NCBI GenBank assembly: GCA_023386955.1
Contig: JAEWIS010000023.1
Coordinates: forward strand, 571,907 to 635,906
Direction of reading: 5' to 3'
DNA length: 64,000 nt
Source of the DNA: Bacillota bacterium
GTDB taxonomy: Bacteria; Bacillota; Bacilli; Paenibacillales; NBRC-103111
This document shows, piece after piece, positions 8,782-17,280 of the stretch. Position numbers and translations under genes: made by a program. Below the pieces are notes generated by a model. The model was not told the origin of the DNA and ran no database searches. It worked only from the letters and a program-made list of their open reading frames with translations. Numbering within the stretch: position 1 is the first letter of the stretch; each line of letters starts with the position of its first letter.

Positions 8782-8834
8782 TAATCGATTTCAACTATCA
8801 TAATATATACAGAGCTTGGACACAGTTTAGCCAC

Positions 8835-8865
8835 ACTTCCCCCTGTCAAGGGGGAAGTTTTTTTC
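8835..8865 (+). terminator. Terminator of the hcp operon
   Basis: Perfect 9-bp stem (8835-8843 with 8850-8858), 6-base loop, then seven T. Confidence 0.93.
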
Positions 8866-8923
8866 AATTTTATGATATAAACTTAGGGAGAGGATAACTA
8901 TTGGAAAAGGGAGTGTTTACAGA

Positions 8924-9157
8924 ATGGCAAAATATACAGTTGTTGAAAAAGGCGAATGCATCGCTTGCGGTTCCTGCGGAGCAACCGCTCCCGAAATTTT
9001 TGATTTTGACGCAGAAGGCCTGGCTGAGGTAGTATTGGAAGGCGACAACAACAAGGGTGTAACCGCCATTGAAGGCGATCTGGTTGAAGCACTGGAAGAA
9101 GCTGTAGAGAGCTGTCCTACCAGCTGCATCAAGGTTGCAGAGGTTGCCTTCGCGTAA
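8924..9157 (+). CDS. fer: [4Fe-4S] ferredoxin, Bacillus type
   Basis: A 77-residue acidic ferredoxin. Cysteines in '[12 protein letters not shown]' (C-x2-C-x2-C) and 'ESCPTSCI' ligate a single [4Fe-4S] cluster as in Bacillus ferredoxins. It has its own transcription unit between two terminators, with GGGAGAGGA and a spaced second purine stretch upstream. It may serve as electron carrier for Hcp and for the PFOR/hydrogenase pair further along, but nothing in the sequence ties it to a particular partner. Confidence 0.95.
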   Translation: MAKYTVVEKGECIACGSCGATAPEIFDFDAEGLAEVVLEGDNNKGVTAIEGDLVEALEEAVESCPTSCIKVAEVAFA

Positions 9158-9181
9158 ATCACCGTCCTTATCCGTTCAATA

Positions 9182-9226
9182 AGCCCGTTCGTTCTCCGGC
9201 TGCCGGGGAGCGGATGGGCTGTTTTT
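9182..9226 (+). terminator. Terminator after the ferredoxin gene
   Basis: An 18-bp stem with G-U pairs (9182-9199 with 9203-9220), CTG loop region, followed by GTTTTT. Confidence 0.9.
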
Positions 9227-9346
9227 ATGTTCCGGCCTAAAAGGGGAAAAGGGTGTTTTGGCGGATTTCCCTTTTTTCTATCTGACGCAGCATATAAACT
9301 GAATGGATATTTGGTTTTTTTGGGAAAGGGCAGGGTAGTCGGTGTA

Positions 9347-10594
9347 ATGAGAGCTTATTTATCGGATATGATGCAGTTTTCCCCCGGAGTCCGCCGGTTT
9401 CTGGCAACGGAAACACTGCTGGGGATCGGGCTGGGGATAGCCACGCTGCTGCTCAATCTCCATCTTCTGGCGCTTGGTTTGGCGGAAACCCAGCTTGGCG
9501 CTATTTCATCAGTGGGCAATATCTGCATGGGTGTGGTTTCCATTCCCTGCGGCCTCCTGGCGAACCGGTTCGGCAGGAAGAAGCTGCTGGTGCTGGGGCT
9601 CAGCCTGATGGGGGCGGGGTATGGAGCGTTTGCCTTTGCAACTGAGCTGTGGCTGTTATTCGCTGCGCAAATCATGCAGTCCGTGGGTATGAGCTTGTTG
9701 GTCACCACGGAAATCCAGCTGCTGTATTCATACAGTGTATCCCGTCAGGAGGAAACCCGCGGCTTCAGCATGCTGTTTGCGGTTTTCACTCTGTTTATGG
9801 GTATCGGAACCTTGGCAGGCGGTTTTTTGCCCCGGTTTTTGGGCGGAGCCCGGACGGACTACCAATGGTCGCTGCTGGCGGCGGGGTTATGCATTTTGGC
9901 CTGCGGGCTGTTCCGTCTGGCGCTGTTCCCCCAGGAGCAGGCACCGCCTGCCGCATCGAAGGAACCGTCCACAGGTTCCGGAACCGGCGGGGTACGGGGC
10001 AAGCTGAAGCTTCCGGGTAAGGCGGTTTGGATCTTCTGCACGATGAATTTTCTGCTGGCGGCTTCCATCAACTTTGTGGAACCGTTCCAGAATGTCATCG
10101 TCAAGTTCCGGATGGATTGGCCGGATACCATGGTTTCCTTGCTGCTCACCCTAAACGGACTGGCTCAATTCATCGGCTCGTTTCTGATGCCGGTTTGTCT
10201 GGAGCGGCTCGGCATCCGTCGCACCTACCGGCTGGTATTTGCGGCTAACCTGCTGGGTACCCTGCTGCTGGCGGCAGCGGTGCCGCCGGCAGCCTTCTCC
10301 ATTCTGCTGTTGGTCAGAGGAGGCGCTACGGTGGTCTCCAACAATCTGGTGCTCACTCATACCATGTCGGTCACCTCCGAAGAGGAGCGCAATGCATATG
10401 CGGGCATCAGGCAGGTAACACGGAGCATCGGGGCCTCCGCAGCGATTTATTCGGCCGGTTTTCTTCTGGCCGGCAAGCATTATACGCTGCCCTTTTTGGG
10501 CGGGGGGATTCTGCTGGTCTTGTCGTGGATCTTTTTCCGGCTGTGGGTGGAGCCTTTGATCGAAGCAGGTATGGCCGAAAAAGAAAAGGGTTAA
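9347..10594 (+). CDS. MFS transporter
   Basis: A 415-residue integral membrane protein with about 12 hydrophobic segments and the MFS signature after TM2 ('LANRFGRKKLLVLGL'). A charged/Pro-Gly-rich cytoplasmic loop (about residues 200-220) separates the two halves. It is probably a drug or metabolite efflux protein; the substrate is not predictable. I choose ATG 9347; the frame extends upstream to 9227 but that stretch is low-complexity and lacks a ribosome site. The ribosome site at 9347 is itself weak (AAAGGGCAGGG). The stop codon lies inside the following terminator stem. Confidence 0.85.
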   Translation: MRAYLSDMMQFSPGVRRFLATETLLGIGLGIATLLLNLHLLALGLAETQLGAISSVGNICMGVVSIPCGLLANRFGRKKLLVLGLSLMGAGYGAFAFATELWLLFAAQIMQSVGMSLLVTTEIQLLYSYSVSRQEETRGFSMLFAVFTLFMGIGTLAGGFLPRFLGGARTDYQWSLLAAGLCILACGLFRLALFPQEQAPPAASKEPSTGSGTGGVRGKLKLPGKAVWIFCTMNFLLAASINFVEPFQNVIVKFRMDWPDTMVSLLLTLNGLAQFIGSFLMPVCLERLGIRRTYRLVFAANLLGTLLLAAAVPPAAFSILLLVRGGATVVSNNLVLTHTMSVTSEEERNAYAGIRQVTRSIGASAAIYSAGFLLAGKHYTLPFLGGGILLVLSWIFFRLWVEPLIEAGMAEKEKG

Positions 10595-10621
10595 GGAGCT
10601 GTGCTCCTTAACCCTTTTTTT
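10584..10621. terminator. Bidirectional terminator containing both flanking stop codons
   Basis: Perfect 16-bp stem (10584-10599 with 10603-10618), 3-base loop, A-run on the left and T-run on the right, so it can act in both directions. The MFS stop TAA (10592-10594) and the exonuclease stop (complement of TTA, 10608-10610) are symmetric halves of the stem. Confidence 0.95.
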
Positions 10622-11282
10622 CCATGGCCTTCAACAGCTCCGCCAAATTGCCCAAAGGAAGATTTGGCTCTGAATCGCCGGTTTCGTATACAGTGTGGGT
10701 GGTATAGATGGATTCGTCGGCGGCATTGTTCTCCGCCAGCTCAAAATCGCTGTAAGCTGCGATAAACACCTTGGCGGTGTTGGCGGCATCGTCCACCGCA
10801 CGGTGGTGGGAGCCTTCAAAACCGATCTCCAGCATCTCCAGCGCCTTCTTCAAGCCGATCTGGCGGTAGGTGCCTTCGCCGCTCCGTTTTTTCGAAAACT
10901 GCTTTTGGATGTCGTTGTGGTTGCGGATCCAGTCCAGCGGGATTTTGTGCTCGTTGCAGCTTTTCACCAGCTGGTATTTGTCATCGGGACCCCAGGCGCA
11001 CATATAATACGATCCTGTACCGATCCAGCTGCGGAAGGCTTCAATCGCTGCTCCGAGAGCAGGCGCATTCTGGATATCCTGGTAGGTGATGCCCGTAAAG
11101 GCGGTGGTGTGCTGGTTGAAGGATGCGTCCCTCAAGGGTTTGACAAAGGTCTGGAAGGAATCCGTTATTTTTAATTGCCCTTCCAATTCCTGGACGCGGA
11201 CGGCGCCGATCTCGATAATCTCGGCCAGCCATTCCTGCTTGCGGATTACGGTAAACTCCAAATCATAGACAATCACATTCAT
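10608..11282 (-). CDS. DEDDh 3'-5' exonuclease, DnaQ/KapD-like
   Basis: A 224-residue exonuclease-fold protein. Exo I is 'VIVYDLEFT' (D and E metal ligands), Exo II 'TTAFTGITYQDIQNAP' plus the 'AWGPDDKYQL' aspartate, and Exo III 'SHHRAVDDAANTAKVF' with the catalytic His and Asp of the DEDDh class. Related Bacillus proteins (KapD/ERI-1-like) degrade single-stranded RNA or DNA. Start ATG 11282 follows AGGTG on the coding strand. The last 30 residues are an acidic tail without recognisable domain. It is a lone gene convergent with the MFS gene. Confidence 0.87.
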   Translation of the reverse strand: MNVIVYDLEFTVIRKQEWLAEIIEIGAVRVQELEGQLKITDSFQTFVKPLRDASFNQHTTAFTGITYQDIQNAPALGAAIEAFRSWIGTGSYYMCAWGPDDKYQLVKSCNEHKIPLDWIRNHNDIQKQFSKKRSGEGTYRQIGLKKALEMLEIGFEGSHHRAVDDAANTAKVFIAAYSDFELAENNAADESIYTTHTVYETGDSEPNLPLGNLAELLKAMEKKG

Positions 11283-11497
11283 ACTAAAGGACACCTGACT
11301 TTCCAAAATTCAGATAAATGATACATGAATACGTGCTAATTGTAATACGAATGCGCGGCGCATACAAGGCAGCGTTCCGCCCCATTCATAGTTTTTTCGG
11401 GAAAAACCTGTTACAATGAGGAAAACTGTGGTCAAATCAACAAGCAGCCGCAACGGCAGCAGCTGTTGCGCGGATAGAAGCAAACAGGTGGGATAAC

Positions 11498-12289
11498 ATG
11501 CGCATCGGTTTTTTTGACTCGGGTGTAGGCGGCGCTACGGTTTTGGCCCGCGCCTTGGCCTCCATGCCCGAAGAGGACTATTTGTATTTTGCCGATACCC
11601 TGCATGTCCCCTACGGCGAGAAGCCCAAGGATGAGGTGCAGGGCCATATTTTTGATGCCGTGGAGCAAATGGTGGAGGAAGGCATCAAGGCGCTGGTGAT
11701 TGCCTGCAACACGGCAACCAGCATCGCCGTGAAGGCGCTGCGGGAGAAATACTCCTTCCCGATTATCGGGATGGAGCCGGCAGTGAAGCCGGCCGTGATG
11801 CGGACGGCGGGAAGCGAGAAGCGGGTGCTGGTATTTGCCACCAGGCTGACGCTGCAGGAGGCTAAATTCCAGCAGCTGGTGTCCGCGGTGGACCAGCATC
11901 ACATCGTCGATCACCTGGCCCTTCCAGGGCTGGTGGAGCTGGCGGAGCAGGGAATATTCGGCGGTCCGCAGGCGGAGGAGTACCTCCGGCGGGAGCTTGC
12001 CCCTTTTGACTTGGGATGTTACGGCACAGCGGTGCTGGGCTGCACCCATTTCCCGTTGTTCAGGCCCGTATTCGCGGAACTGCTGCCCGCCGGCACCCAT
12101 CTCATCGACGGGGCGGAGGGAACCGTTCGCCACTTGAAGGCAACGCTGGATAAGGCGGGGCTAACCGGAGGCGGAAGCGGCAGGTTGGAGTTTATGTCCT
12201 CCGGCCACTCCCCAAAGACTGCAGACATTTTCAATGCGGCGCTGGATGCCGCTTCCGATATGGAGAAGCGGATGCGCCGGCAGGCGTGA
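11498..12289 (+). CDS. murI: Glutamate racemase
   Basis: A 263-residue racemase supplying D-glutamate for peptidoglycan. Visible are 'IGFFDSGVGGATVL' at the N-terminus and the two catalytic cysteines in 'VIACNTATSIAVKAL' (about residue 71) and 'VLGCTHFPLFRP' (about residue 184). Length is normal for RacE/MurI. A -10-like TTACAAT lies near 11413. The UPF0173 gene follows 30 bp later, probably co-transcribed. Confidence 0.95.
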   Translation: MRIGFFDSGVGGATVLARALASMPEEDYLYFADTLHVPYGEKPKDEVQGHIFDAVEQMVEEGIKALVIACNTATSIAVKALREKYSFPIIGMEPAVKPAVMRTAGSEKRVLVFATRLTLQEAKFQQLVSAVDQHHIVDHLALPGLVELAEQGIFGGPQAEEYLRRELAPFDLGCYGTAVLGCTHFPLFRPVFAELLPAGTHLIDGAEGTVRHLKATLDKAGLTGGGSGRLEFMSSGHSPKTADIFNAALDAASDMEKRMRRQA

Positions 12290-12319
12290 GTTTATCATAC
12301 CAGACGGGAGGAAAAGGAC

Positions 12320-13003
12320 ATGAAAATCACCTTTTACGGACATTTCTGCTTTATGGTGGAGCATGGGGGAGTGCGGCTCATCCTTGATCCGTTTCTTTCT
12401 GGAAATCCCGCCTCCGGGCTGAAGCCGGACCAGGTTCAGGCGGACGCCGTCATTCTGACCCACGGCCATGACGATCATTTCGGCGACACGCTGGAGATTG
12501 CCTCCCGCTGCGGCTGTCCGGTCATAGCCATTCACGAGCTGGCGCATTTCTGCGCAAGCAAGGGAGCAGCCGTCCACGGCATGAATCTGGGAGGCACCTA
12601 CCGCACGGAGGGTTATTCCGTCAAGCTGACTCCTGCGCGGCACAGCAGCTCCGTATCGGATAACGGCCAGCTTCTTTATGCCGGGGAGCCGGCCGGTGCG
12701 CTTATTACCATGGGAGGCAAAACCTTCTACCATTCCGGCGATACCGCACTGTTCGGGGATTTGAAGCTGATCGGCGACCTGCACCGGATCGATGCTGCGG
12801 CTCTGCCCATCGGGGACAATTACACCATGGGACCTGAGGAGGCCTTGCTGGCCGCCCAGTGGGTCCGTCCGGGTGTGGTGATTCCTGCCCATTACAACAC
12901 ATTTCCGGGCATCCGGCAGGACCGTTTTGCCTTCGCTTCGGCGTGTGAGGATGCGGGCATCCGCTGTGCGCCGCTTTTGCCAGGTGAGAGCATTGAGGTG
13001 TAA
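12320..13003 (+). CDS. UPF0173 metallo-beta-lactamase-fold hydrolase (YtkL-like)
   Basis: A 227-residue metal-dependent hydrolase of the UPF0173 family. The metal motif is 'ILTHGHDDHFGDTLEIA' (H-x-H-x-D-H), with a further histidine in 'TFYHSGDTALFGDLK' and 'VVIPAHYNTFPGI' near the C-terminus. The reaction is not established in the family. It sits 30 bp behind murI with GGGAGGAAAAGGAC before the ATG and is followed by a terminator. Confidence 0.9.
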   Translation: MKITFYGHFCFMVEHGGVRLILDPFLSGNPASGLKPDQVQADAVILTHGHDDHFGDTLEIASRCGCPVIAIHELAHFCASKGAAVHGMNLGGTYRTEGYSVKLTPARHSSSVSDNGQLLYAGEPAGALITMGGKTFYHSGDTALFGDLKLIGDLHRIDAAALPIGDNYTMGPEEALLAAQWVRPGVVIPAHYNTFPGIRQDRFAFASACEDAGIRCAPLLPGESIEV

Positions 13004-13060
13004 GCAGGGACTATGACAGGCGGGCAGCGAACTCTCCGAAAGGTTATTTTAAAACAAGGC

Positions 13061-13107
13061 AATCCCGTTGGGCAAAAGCGATTGTTTGCTGGCCTGGCGG
13101 GATTTTT
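13061..13107 (+). terminator. Probable terminator after the murI-UPF0173 unit
   Basis: AATCCCG (13061-13067) pairs with CGGGATT (13098-13104), long partly paired loop, then T-run. Confidence 0.7.
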
Positions 13108-13327
13108 CTTTTATGAGAAACCGGGCACCATGCCTTCTCGGAAAAAATGGTTATAGCAAGCTGTTCCGTTGACCCTTTTGCAGCGGGCATGGTAGAGTTC
13201 AGTTTGTTCCTGTGGGAAGCACGGATAGGGGATTGCGGATTATCCGGCCTCATGGTAAGATTCTGGAAAGAGAATAAATGTTCGCATTGAACGCGCGGAC
13301 ATGGATGAAACGAGGTGCACATAAGCC
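13108..13327 (+). promoter_or_regulatory. Promoter and leader of the BmrCD-like exporter
   Basis: TTGACC (13169-13174) and TAGAGT (13193-13198) with an 18-bp spacer form a plausible promoter, giving a leader of about 120 bases. A short frame at 13189-13290 (33 codons) lies here but has no ribosome site. In B. subtilis bmrCD is controlled by a leader peptide (BmrB) with attenuation; I cannot identify an equivalent with confidence. Confidence 0.4.
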
Positions 13328-15082
13328 ATGTTGGCTGTATTGCGCAAACTTGGCTGGTTCTTCCGGCTGGAATGGAAACGGTATACGGTTGCCCTGGTGT
13401 TTCTGGCCTTGGCCGGCGTGGTGGAGGTTCTGCCGCCGAGACTCATTGGCCTGTTTATTGACGGCATTCAGCAGGGAAGCTTGACCGGCAACGGATTTAT
13501 GACCATGACTATCGTGTGGGTTTCCGTCACCGTGATTGGGTATTTGATGAATTACATATGGCATTACAAGTTATTTGGCGGGGCGTTTGTCCTGGAGCGG
13601 ACGTTGCGGAGCAGGCTGATGGGCCATTTTCTCAAAATGACGCCGACCTTCTATGAACGCAACCGTACCGGAGATCTGATGGCCCGGGCCACCAACGACT
13701 TAAAGGCGGTCTCCACTACTGTTGGCTTCGGTATCCTTACCCTGTCGGACTCGACCATTTATATGAGCACCATTCTGGTGATGATGGCCGCCGTTATCAG
13801 TTGGAAGCTGACGCTGGCTGCGCTTTTGCCGCTACCGTTTATCGCCTGGGCGATGAAGCATTACGGCAAGCTGATCCATGAACGTTACATGAAGGCCCAG
13901 GATGCCTTCGGCGAGCTGAACGACCAGGTGCTGGAATCCGTTTCGGGCGTGCGGGTGGTCCGCGCTTTTGTCCAGGAGGGGGCTGATGTCCTCCGCTTCC
14001 GCGACAAAACCGGTGAAGTGCTGGATAAGAACATTGCCGTCGCCAGGATTGACGCCATGTTTGATCCCACGCTGAAAATTTTGGTGGGCTTAAGCTATAT
14101 CATCGGGATTTGCTACGGCGGGTTCCTGGTATTCAAAACCGAAATCACATTGGGTGAGCTGGTATCCTTTAATGTGTTTCTTGGCATGCTGATTTGGCCG
14201 ATGTTCGCCATTGGCGAATTGATTAATATTATGCAGCGGGGCAATGCCTCCCTGGACCGGGTTTCGGAGACGCTGGACTATGTTCCGGACGTCCGTGAGG
14301 CTGATGTCCCCGCCTCAGTGGAGAAGCCGGACTCCATCGAATTCCGGGAAGTTACCTTCCGGTACCCGACCTCCGCTTCGGATAACCTGCACGACGTAAC
14401 CTTCACACTGCATCCAGGGGAAACCCTCGGCATTGTCGGCAAAACCGGCAGCGGTAAAACGACACTGCTCAAGCAGCTGCTCCGGGAGTACCCGGTTGGA
14501 GACGGGAACATTTCCGTTTCCGGCGTACCGATCCAGCGCATTGGGCTTTCCGCCTTGCTGGGATGGATCGGCTATGTGCCCCAGGAGCCTATTCTCTTCT
14601 CCAAAACCATCCGCGAGAATATCCTGTTCGGCGCGGAGCAGGCTTCCGAAGAAACCCTGGAGCGGGCTTTGGCCCGTGCCTCCTTCGCCAAGGACATCCG
14701 CTTTCTGCCGCAGGGTTTGGATACGCTGGTGGGAGAAAAGGGAGTGGCATTGTCCGGCGGGCAAAAGCAGCGTGTCAGCATTGCCCGTGCGCTAATCGCC
14801 GACCCGGAGATTCTGCTCTTGGATGATGCGCTTTCGGCCGTGGACGGCCGGACCGAAGCCGAGATTATTGAGGGCATCCGTCAGGAGCGCCAAGGGAAAA
14901 CCACGTTAATCACCACACACCGGCTGTCTGCGGTGCAGCATGCAGACCGCATCCTGGTGCTGGAGGACGGACGTGTGATTGAAGAGGGGACCCATGATCA
15001 GCTGGTCCGTTTGGGCGGTTGGTATAAGGAGCAATTTGACCGCCAGAAGCTGGAGGAGGCTCTCGGCGGAGAAGCGGTCTGA
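13328..15082 (+). CDS. bmrC: Heterodimeric multidrug ABC exporter subunit, BmrC/YheI-like
   Basis: A 584-residue half-transporter: six-helix exporter domain (about residues 1-310) followed by an NBD with Walker A 'GKTGSGKTTLLKQL', Q-loop 'VPQEPILFS', signature 'ALSGGQKQR' and Walker B 'ILLLDDALSAVDG'. The residue after the Walker B aspartate is Asp rather than the catalytic Glu, the degenerate site expected for one partner of a heterodimer. Size and order match B. subtilis YheI (BmrC). The partner with an intact Glu lies 147 bp downstream. It probably exports drugs or other amphipathic compounds across the membrane. Confidence 0.9.
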   Translation: MLAVLRKLGWFFRLEWKRYTVALVFLALAGVVEVLPPRLIGLFIDGIQQGSLTGNGFMTMTIVWVSVTVIGYLMNYIWHYKLFGGAFVLERTLRSRLMGHFLKMTPTFYERNRTGDLMARATNDLKAVSTTVGFGILTLSDSTIYMSTILVMMAAVISWKLTLAALLPLPFIAWAMKHYGKLIHERYMKAQDAFGELNDQVLESVSGVRVVRAFVQEGADVLRFRDKTGEVLDKNIAVARIDAMFDPTLKILVGLSYIIGICYGGFLVFKTEITLGELVSFNVFLGMLIWPMFAIGELINIMQRGNASLDRVSETLDYVPDVREADVPASVEKPDSIEFREVTFRYPTSASDNLHDVTFTLHPGETLGIVGKTGSGKTTLLKQLLREYPVGDGNISVSGVPIQRIGLSALLGWIGYVPQEPILFSKTIRENILFGAEQASEETLERALARASFAKDIRFLPQGLDTLVGEKGVALSGGQKQRVSIARALIADPEILLLDDALSAVDGRTEAEIIEGIRQERQGKTTLITTHRLSAVQHADRILVLEDGRVIEEGTHDQLVRLGGWYKEQFDRQKLEEALGGEAV

Positions 15083-15228
15083 GAGCAGCCGGGAAGTTCC
15101 TCAATATTTATTTTTATTTAGACTAATCGAAGAAGCGGCTCTCAAATCGGCTTTTCCGATTTCGAGGCTTTCATAACTTATCCAGCCGTTGGCCCGGACC
15201 AAGTTATTACGATAAGAGGTGAATCCCC
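15083..15228 (+). promoter_or_regulatory. Spacer with hairpin between the two exporter genes
   Basis: 146 bp, AT-rich in part. AAATCGG (15144-15150) pairs with CCGATTT (15156-15162) around a CTTTT loop; no T-run follows, so it may be an mRNA processing or attenuation element rather than a terminator. GATAAGAGGTGAATCCCC precedes the next ATG. Confidence 0.45.
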
Positions 15229-17244
15229 ATGCAATCCACAGGCAGGCGTTTGCTAGGCTACGCTTTGCTGTACAAGAAAATGATTATCTTCGCCCTTGTG
15301 TTTCTGGCTTTGGCGGTAAGTACGGAAATGGCCGGGCCTATCATTGCCAAACGAATGATCGATACCCATATCATGGGCATAGAGAATACGTGGTATCAGG
15401 TGCCCGAAAAGGATGACTATACTGCGGAATACAATGGAGCTTATTACAAACGCATGGACCATGTTGAACCCGGGGCAGCCCAAGGGGCGGCCGGGCAGAT
15501 ATTGCAAATTGGCCGGACCTATTATTGGCTGGACGGTCAGGTGCGTACGGACGGCCGCAAAACCGCTGACGGCGGTACGGTCACCATCGAAGGGGATTGG
15601 GGCAGCGCCAGCTATCCGGCGAAGGCGTTGTCCGCAGCGGAGCTGTACCCCTTCTACCGTCCGGAAATTCCCGCGCTGCTTCTGTCTGCGGCAGCCTACT
15701 TCGGCCTTCTGGTGGTAGGGGCGGGCTTCACCTACGGCCAGCGGCTGTTCCTGCAGACCAGCGCCAACAAGATCGTCAAGCGGATGCGGGATGATGTGTT
15801 TGCCCGCCTTCAACGGCTGCCGGTAAGCTACTTTGACCGCCTGCCAGCAGGTAAAATCGTCTCCCGGGTCACGAATGATACGGAAGCGGTCCGGGAGCTG
15901 TTTGTGGCGGTGCTGGCGAACTTCTTTACCGGCATTATTTACATTGCAGCCATTCTCACCGCCTTGTTCCTGCTGAATGTGCGGCTGGCGCTGATCGCCG
16001 TGCCCATCGTGCCAATCCTGGTGATTTGGATTGCCCTGTACCGCCGCTATGCGGGCCGGTACAACAAAGCCATCCGTTCGAAAATTTCCGACATCAACGG
16101 CATGATCAACGAATCCATTCAAGGGATGACGATTATTAAAGCCTTCCGGCGGGAGCCCTCCATCAACGGGGAGTTTGAGGCTCATAACGGGGCGCTGTAC
16201 GGCTACCAAAGCAAGCTCCTGAATCTGAACTCGCTCACCTCGCATAACCTTGTGAACCTGGTCCGGAACGTCCTGTTTCTGGTCCTGATTCTAACCTTCT
16301 GGAAGGGCTCATTTGGTACCGGGGTGACTGTCGGTGTGTTGTACGCCTTCATCGATTATATGAACCGGATGTTCCAGCCTATTGTGGGTATTGTGAACCA
16401 GCTGACCAACCTGGAATCCGCAAGAGTGTCTGCAGAGCGGGTGTTCCAGCTGCTGGATGAGCAGGGAGATGAGGTGGCGGAAGGGACCATTCCCCGGTAT
16501 AAGGGAGAGGTAGAGTTCCACAATGTTTTCTTTGCTTATAAAGATGAGGAATGGGTGCTGAAGGATATCCGGTTCCAGGCGGCGCAGGGGGAAACGGTTG
16601 CTCTGGTAGGCCATACGGGGTCAGGGAAAAGCTCCATTATGAATCTGCTTTTCCGCTTTTATGACGTCCAGCAGGGAAGCATCACCATCGACGGACGGGA
16701 TATCCGGGATTTGCCCCGTCAGCATCTCCGGGCCCATATGGGCATCGTGCTCCAGGACCCGTTTATGTTCACCGGCACCATCGCCTCCAATGTCAGTCTG
16801 GAGGATCCTTCCATCAGTCGCGAAAGCGTCATTCAGGCGCTGAAGGATGTTGGCGCTTATGATATGTTCATGAAGTTTCCGCGGGGCATTGACGAACCGG
16901 TTGTGGAAAAAGGCAGCACCCTCTCGTTAGGGCAGCGCCAGCTGATTTCCTTTGCCCGTGCGTTGGCCTTTAACCCGGCTATTCTTATCCTGGATGAAGC
17001 CACAGCAAGCATCGATTCCGAAACGGAGAGCTTGATCCAGAAGGCGCTGGACGTGGTCAAACAAGGCAGAACCACTTTTGTGATTGCCCATCGGCTGTCC
17101 ACCATCCGGCAAGCGGATCAAATTCTTGTGCTGGATCACGGAAGGATCGCGGAGCGGGGGAACCATGACCAGCTCATGGCTCTGGAGGGCAAATACTTCG
17201 GCATGTACCAGCTGCAATCGGGTTTTGCCGCTGCAGTCACATAA
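15229..17244 (+). CDS. bmrD: Heterodimeric multidrug ABC exporter subunit, BmrD/YheH-like
   Basis: A 671-residue half-transporter, the partner of the preceding gene. It carries an insertion of about 100 residues between TM1 and TM2 (about residues 48-145, 'NTWYQVPEKDDYTAEYNG...'), matching the extracellular domain known in BmrD. The NBD has Walker A 'GHTGSGKSSIMNLL', signature 'TLSLGQRQL' (second Gly of LSGGQ replaced by Leu) and Walker B 'LILDEATASID' with intact Glu. Thus the degenerate site is built from the BmrC Asp and this altered signature, the usual asymmetry of such heterodimers. Length matches YheH (about 673). Confidence 0.91.
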   Translation: MQSTGRRLLGYALLYKKMIIFALVFLALAVSTEMAGPIIAKRMIDTHIMGIENTWYQVPEKDDYTAEYNGAYYKRMDHVEPGAAQGAAGQILQIGRTYYWLDGQVRTDGRKTADGGTVTIEGDWGSASYPAKALSAAELYPFYRPEIPALLLSAAAYFGLLVVGAGFTYGQRLFLQTSANKIVKRMRDDVFARLQRLPVSYFDRLPAGKIVSRVTNDTEAVRELFVAVLANFFTGIIYIAAILTALFLLNVRLALIAVPIVPILVIWIALYRRYAGRYNKAIRSKISDINGMINESIQGMTIIKAFRREPSINGEFEAHNGALYGYQSKLLNLNSLTSHNLVNLVRNVLFLVLILTFWKGSFGTGVTVGVLYAFIDYMNRMFQPIVGIVNQLTNLESARVSAERVFQLLDEQGDEVAEGTIPRYKGEVEFHNVFFAYKDEEWVLKDIRFQAAQGETVALVGHTGSGKSSIMNLLFRFYDVQQGSITIDGRDIRDLPRQHLRAHMGIVLQDPFMFTGTIASNVSLEDPSISRESVIQALKDVGAYDMFMKFPRGIDEPVVEKGSTLSLGQRQLISFARALAFNPAILILDEATASIDSETESLIQKALDVVKQGRTTFVIAHRLSTIRQADQILVLDHGRIAERGNHDQLMALEGKYFGMYQLQSGFAAAVT

Positions 17245-17280
17245 AACAATGAATTGGATTGTATGGGAGAAATTACAAAT

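Noticed and set aside
13189..13290. A 33-codon frame in the bmrCD leader, possible BmrB-like leader peptide
   Set aside because: It starts at the predicted -10, has no ribosome site and no attenuator partner helix that I can see.
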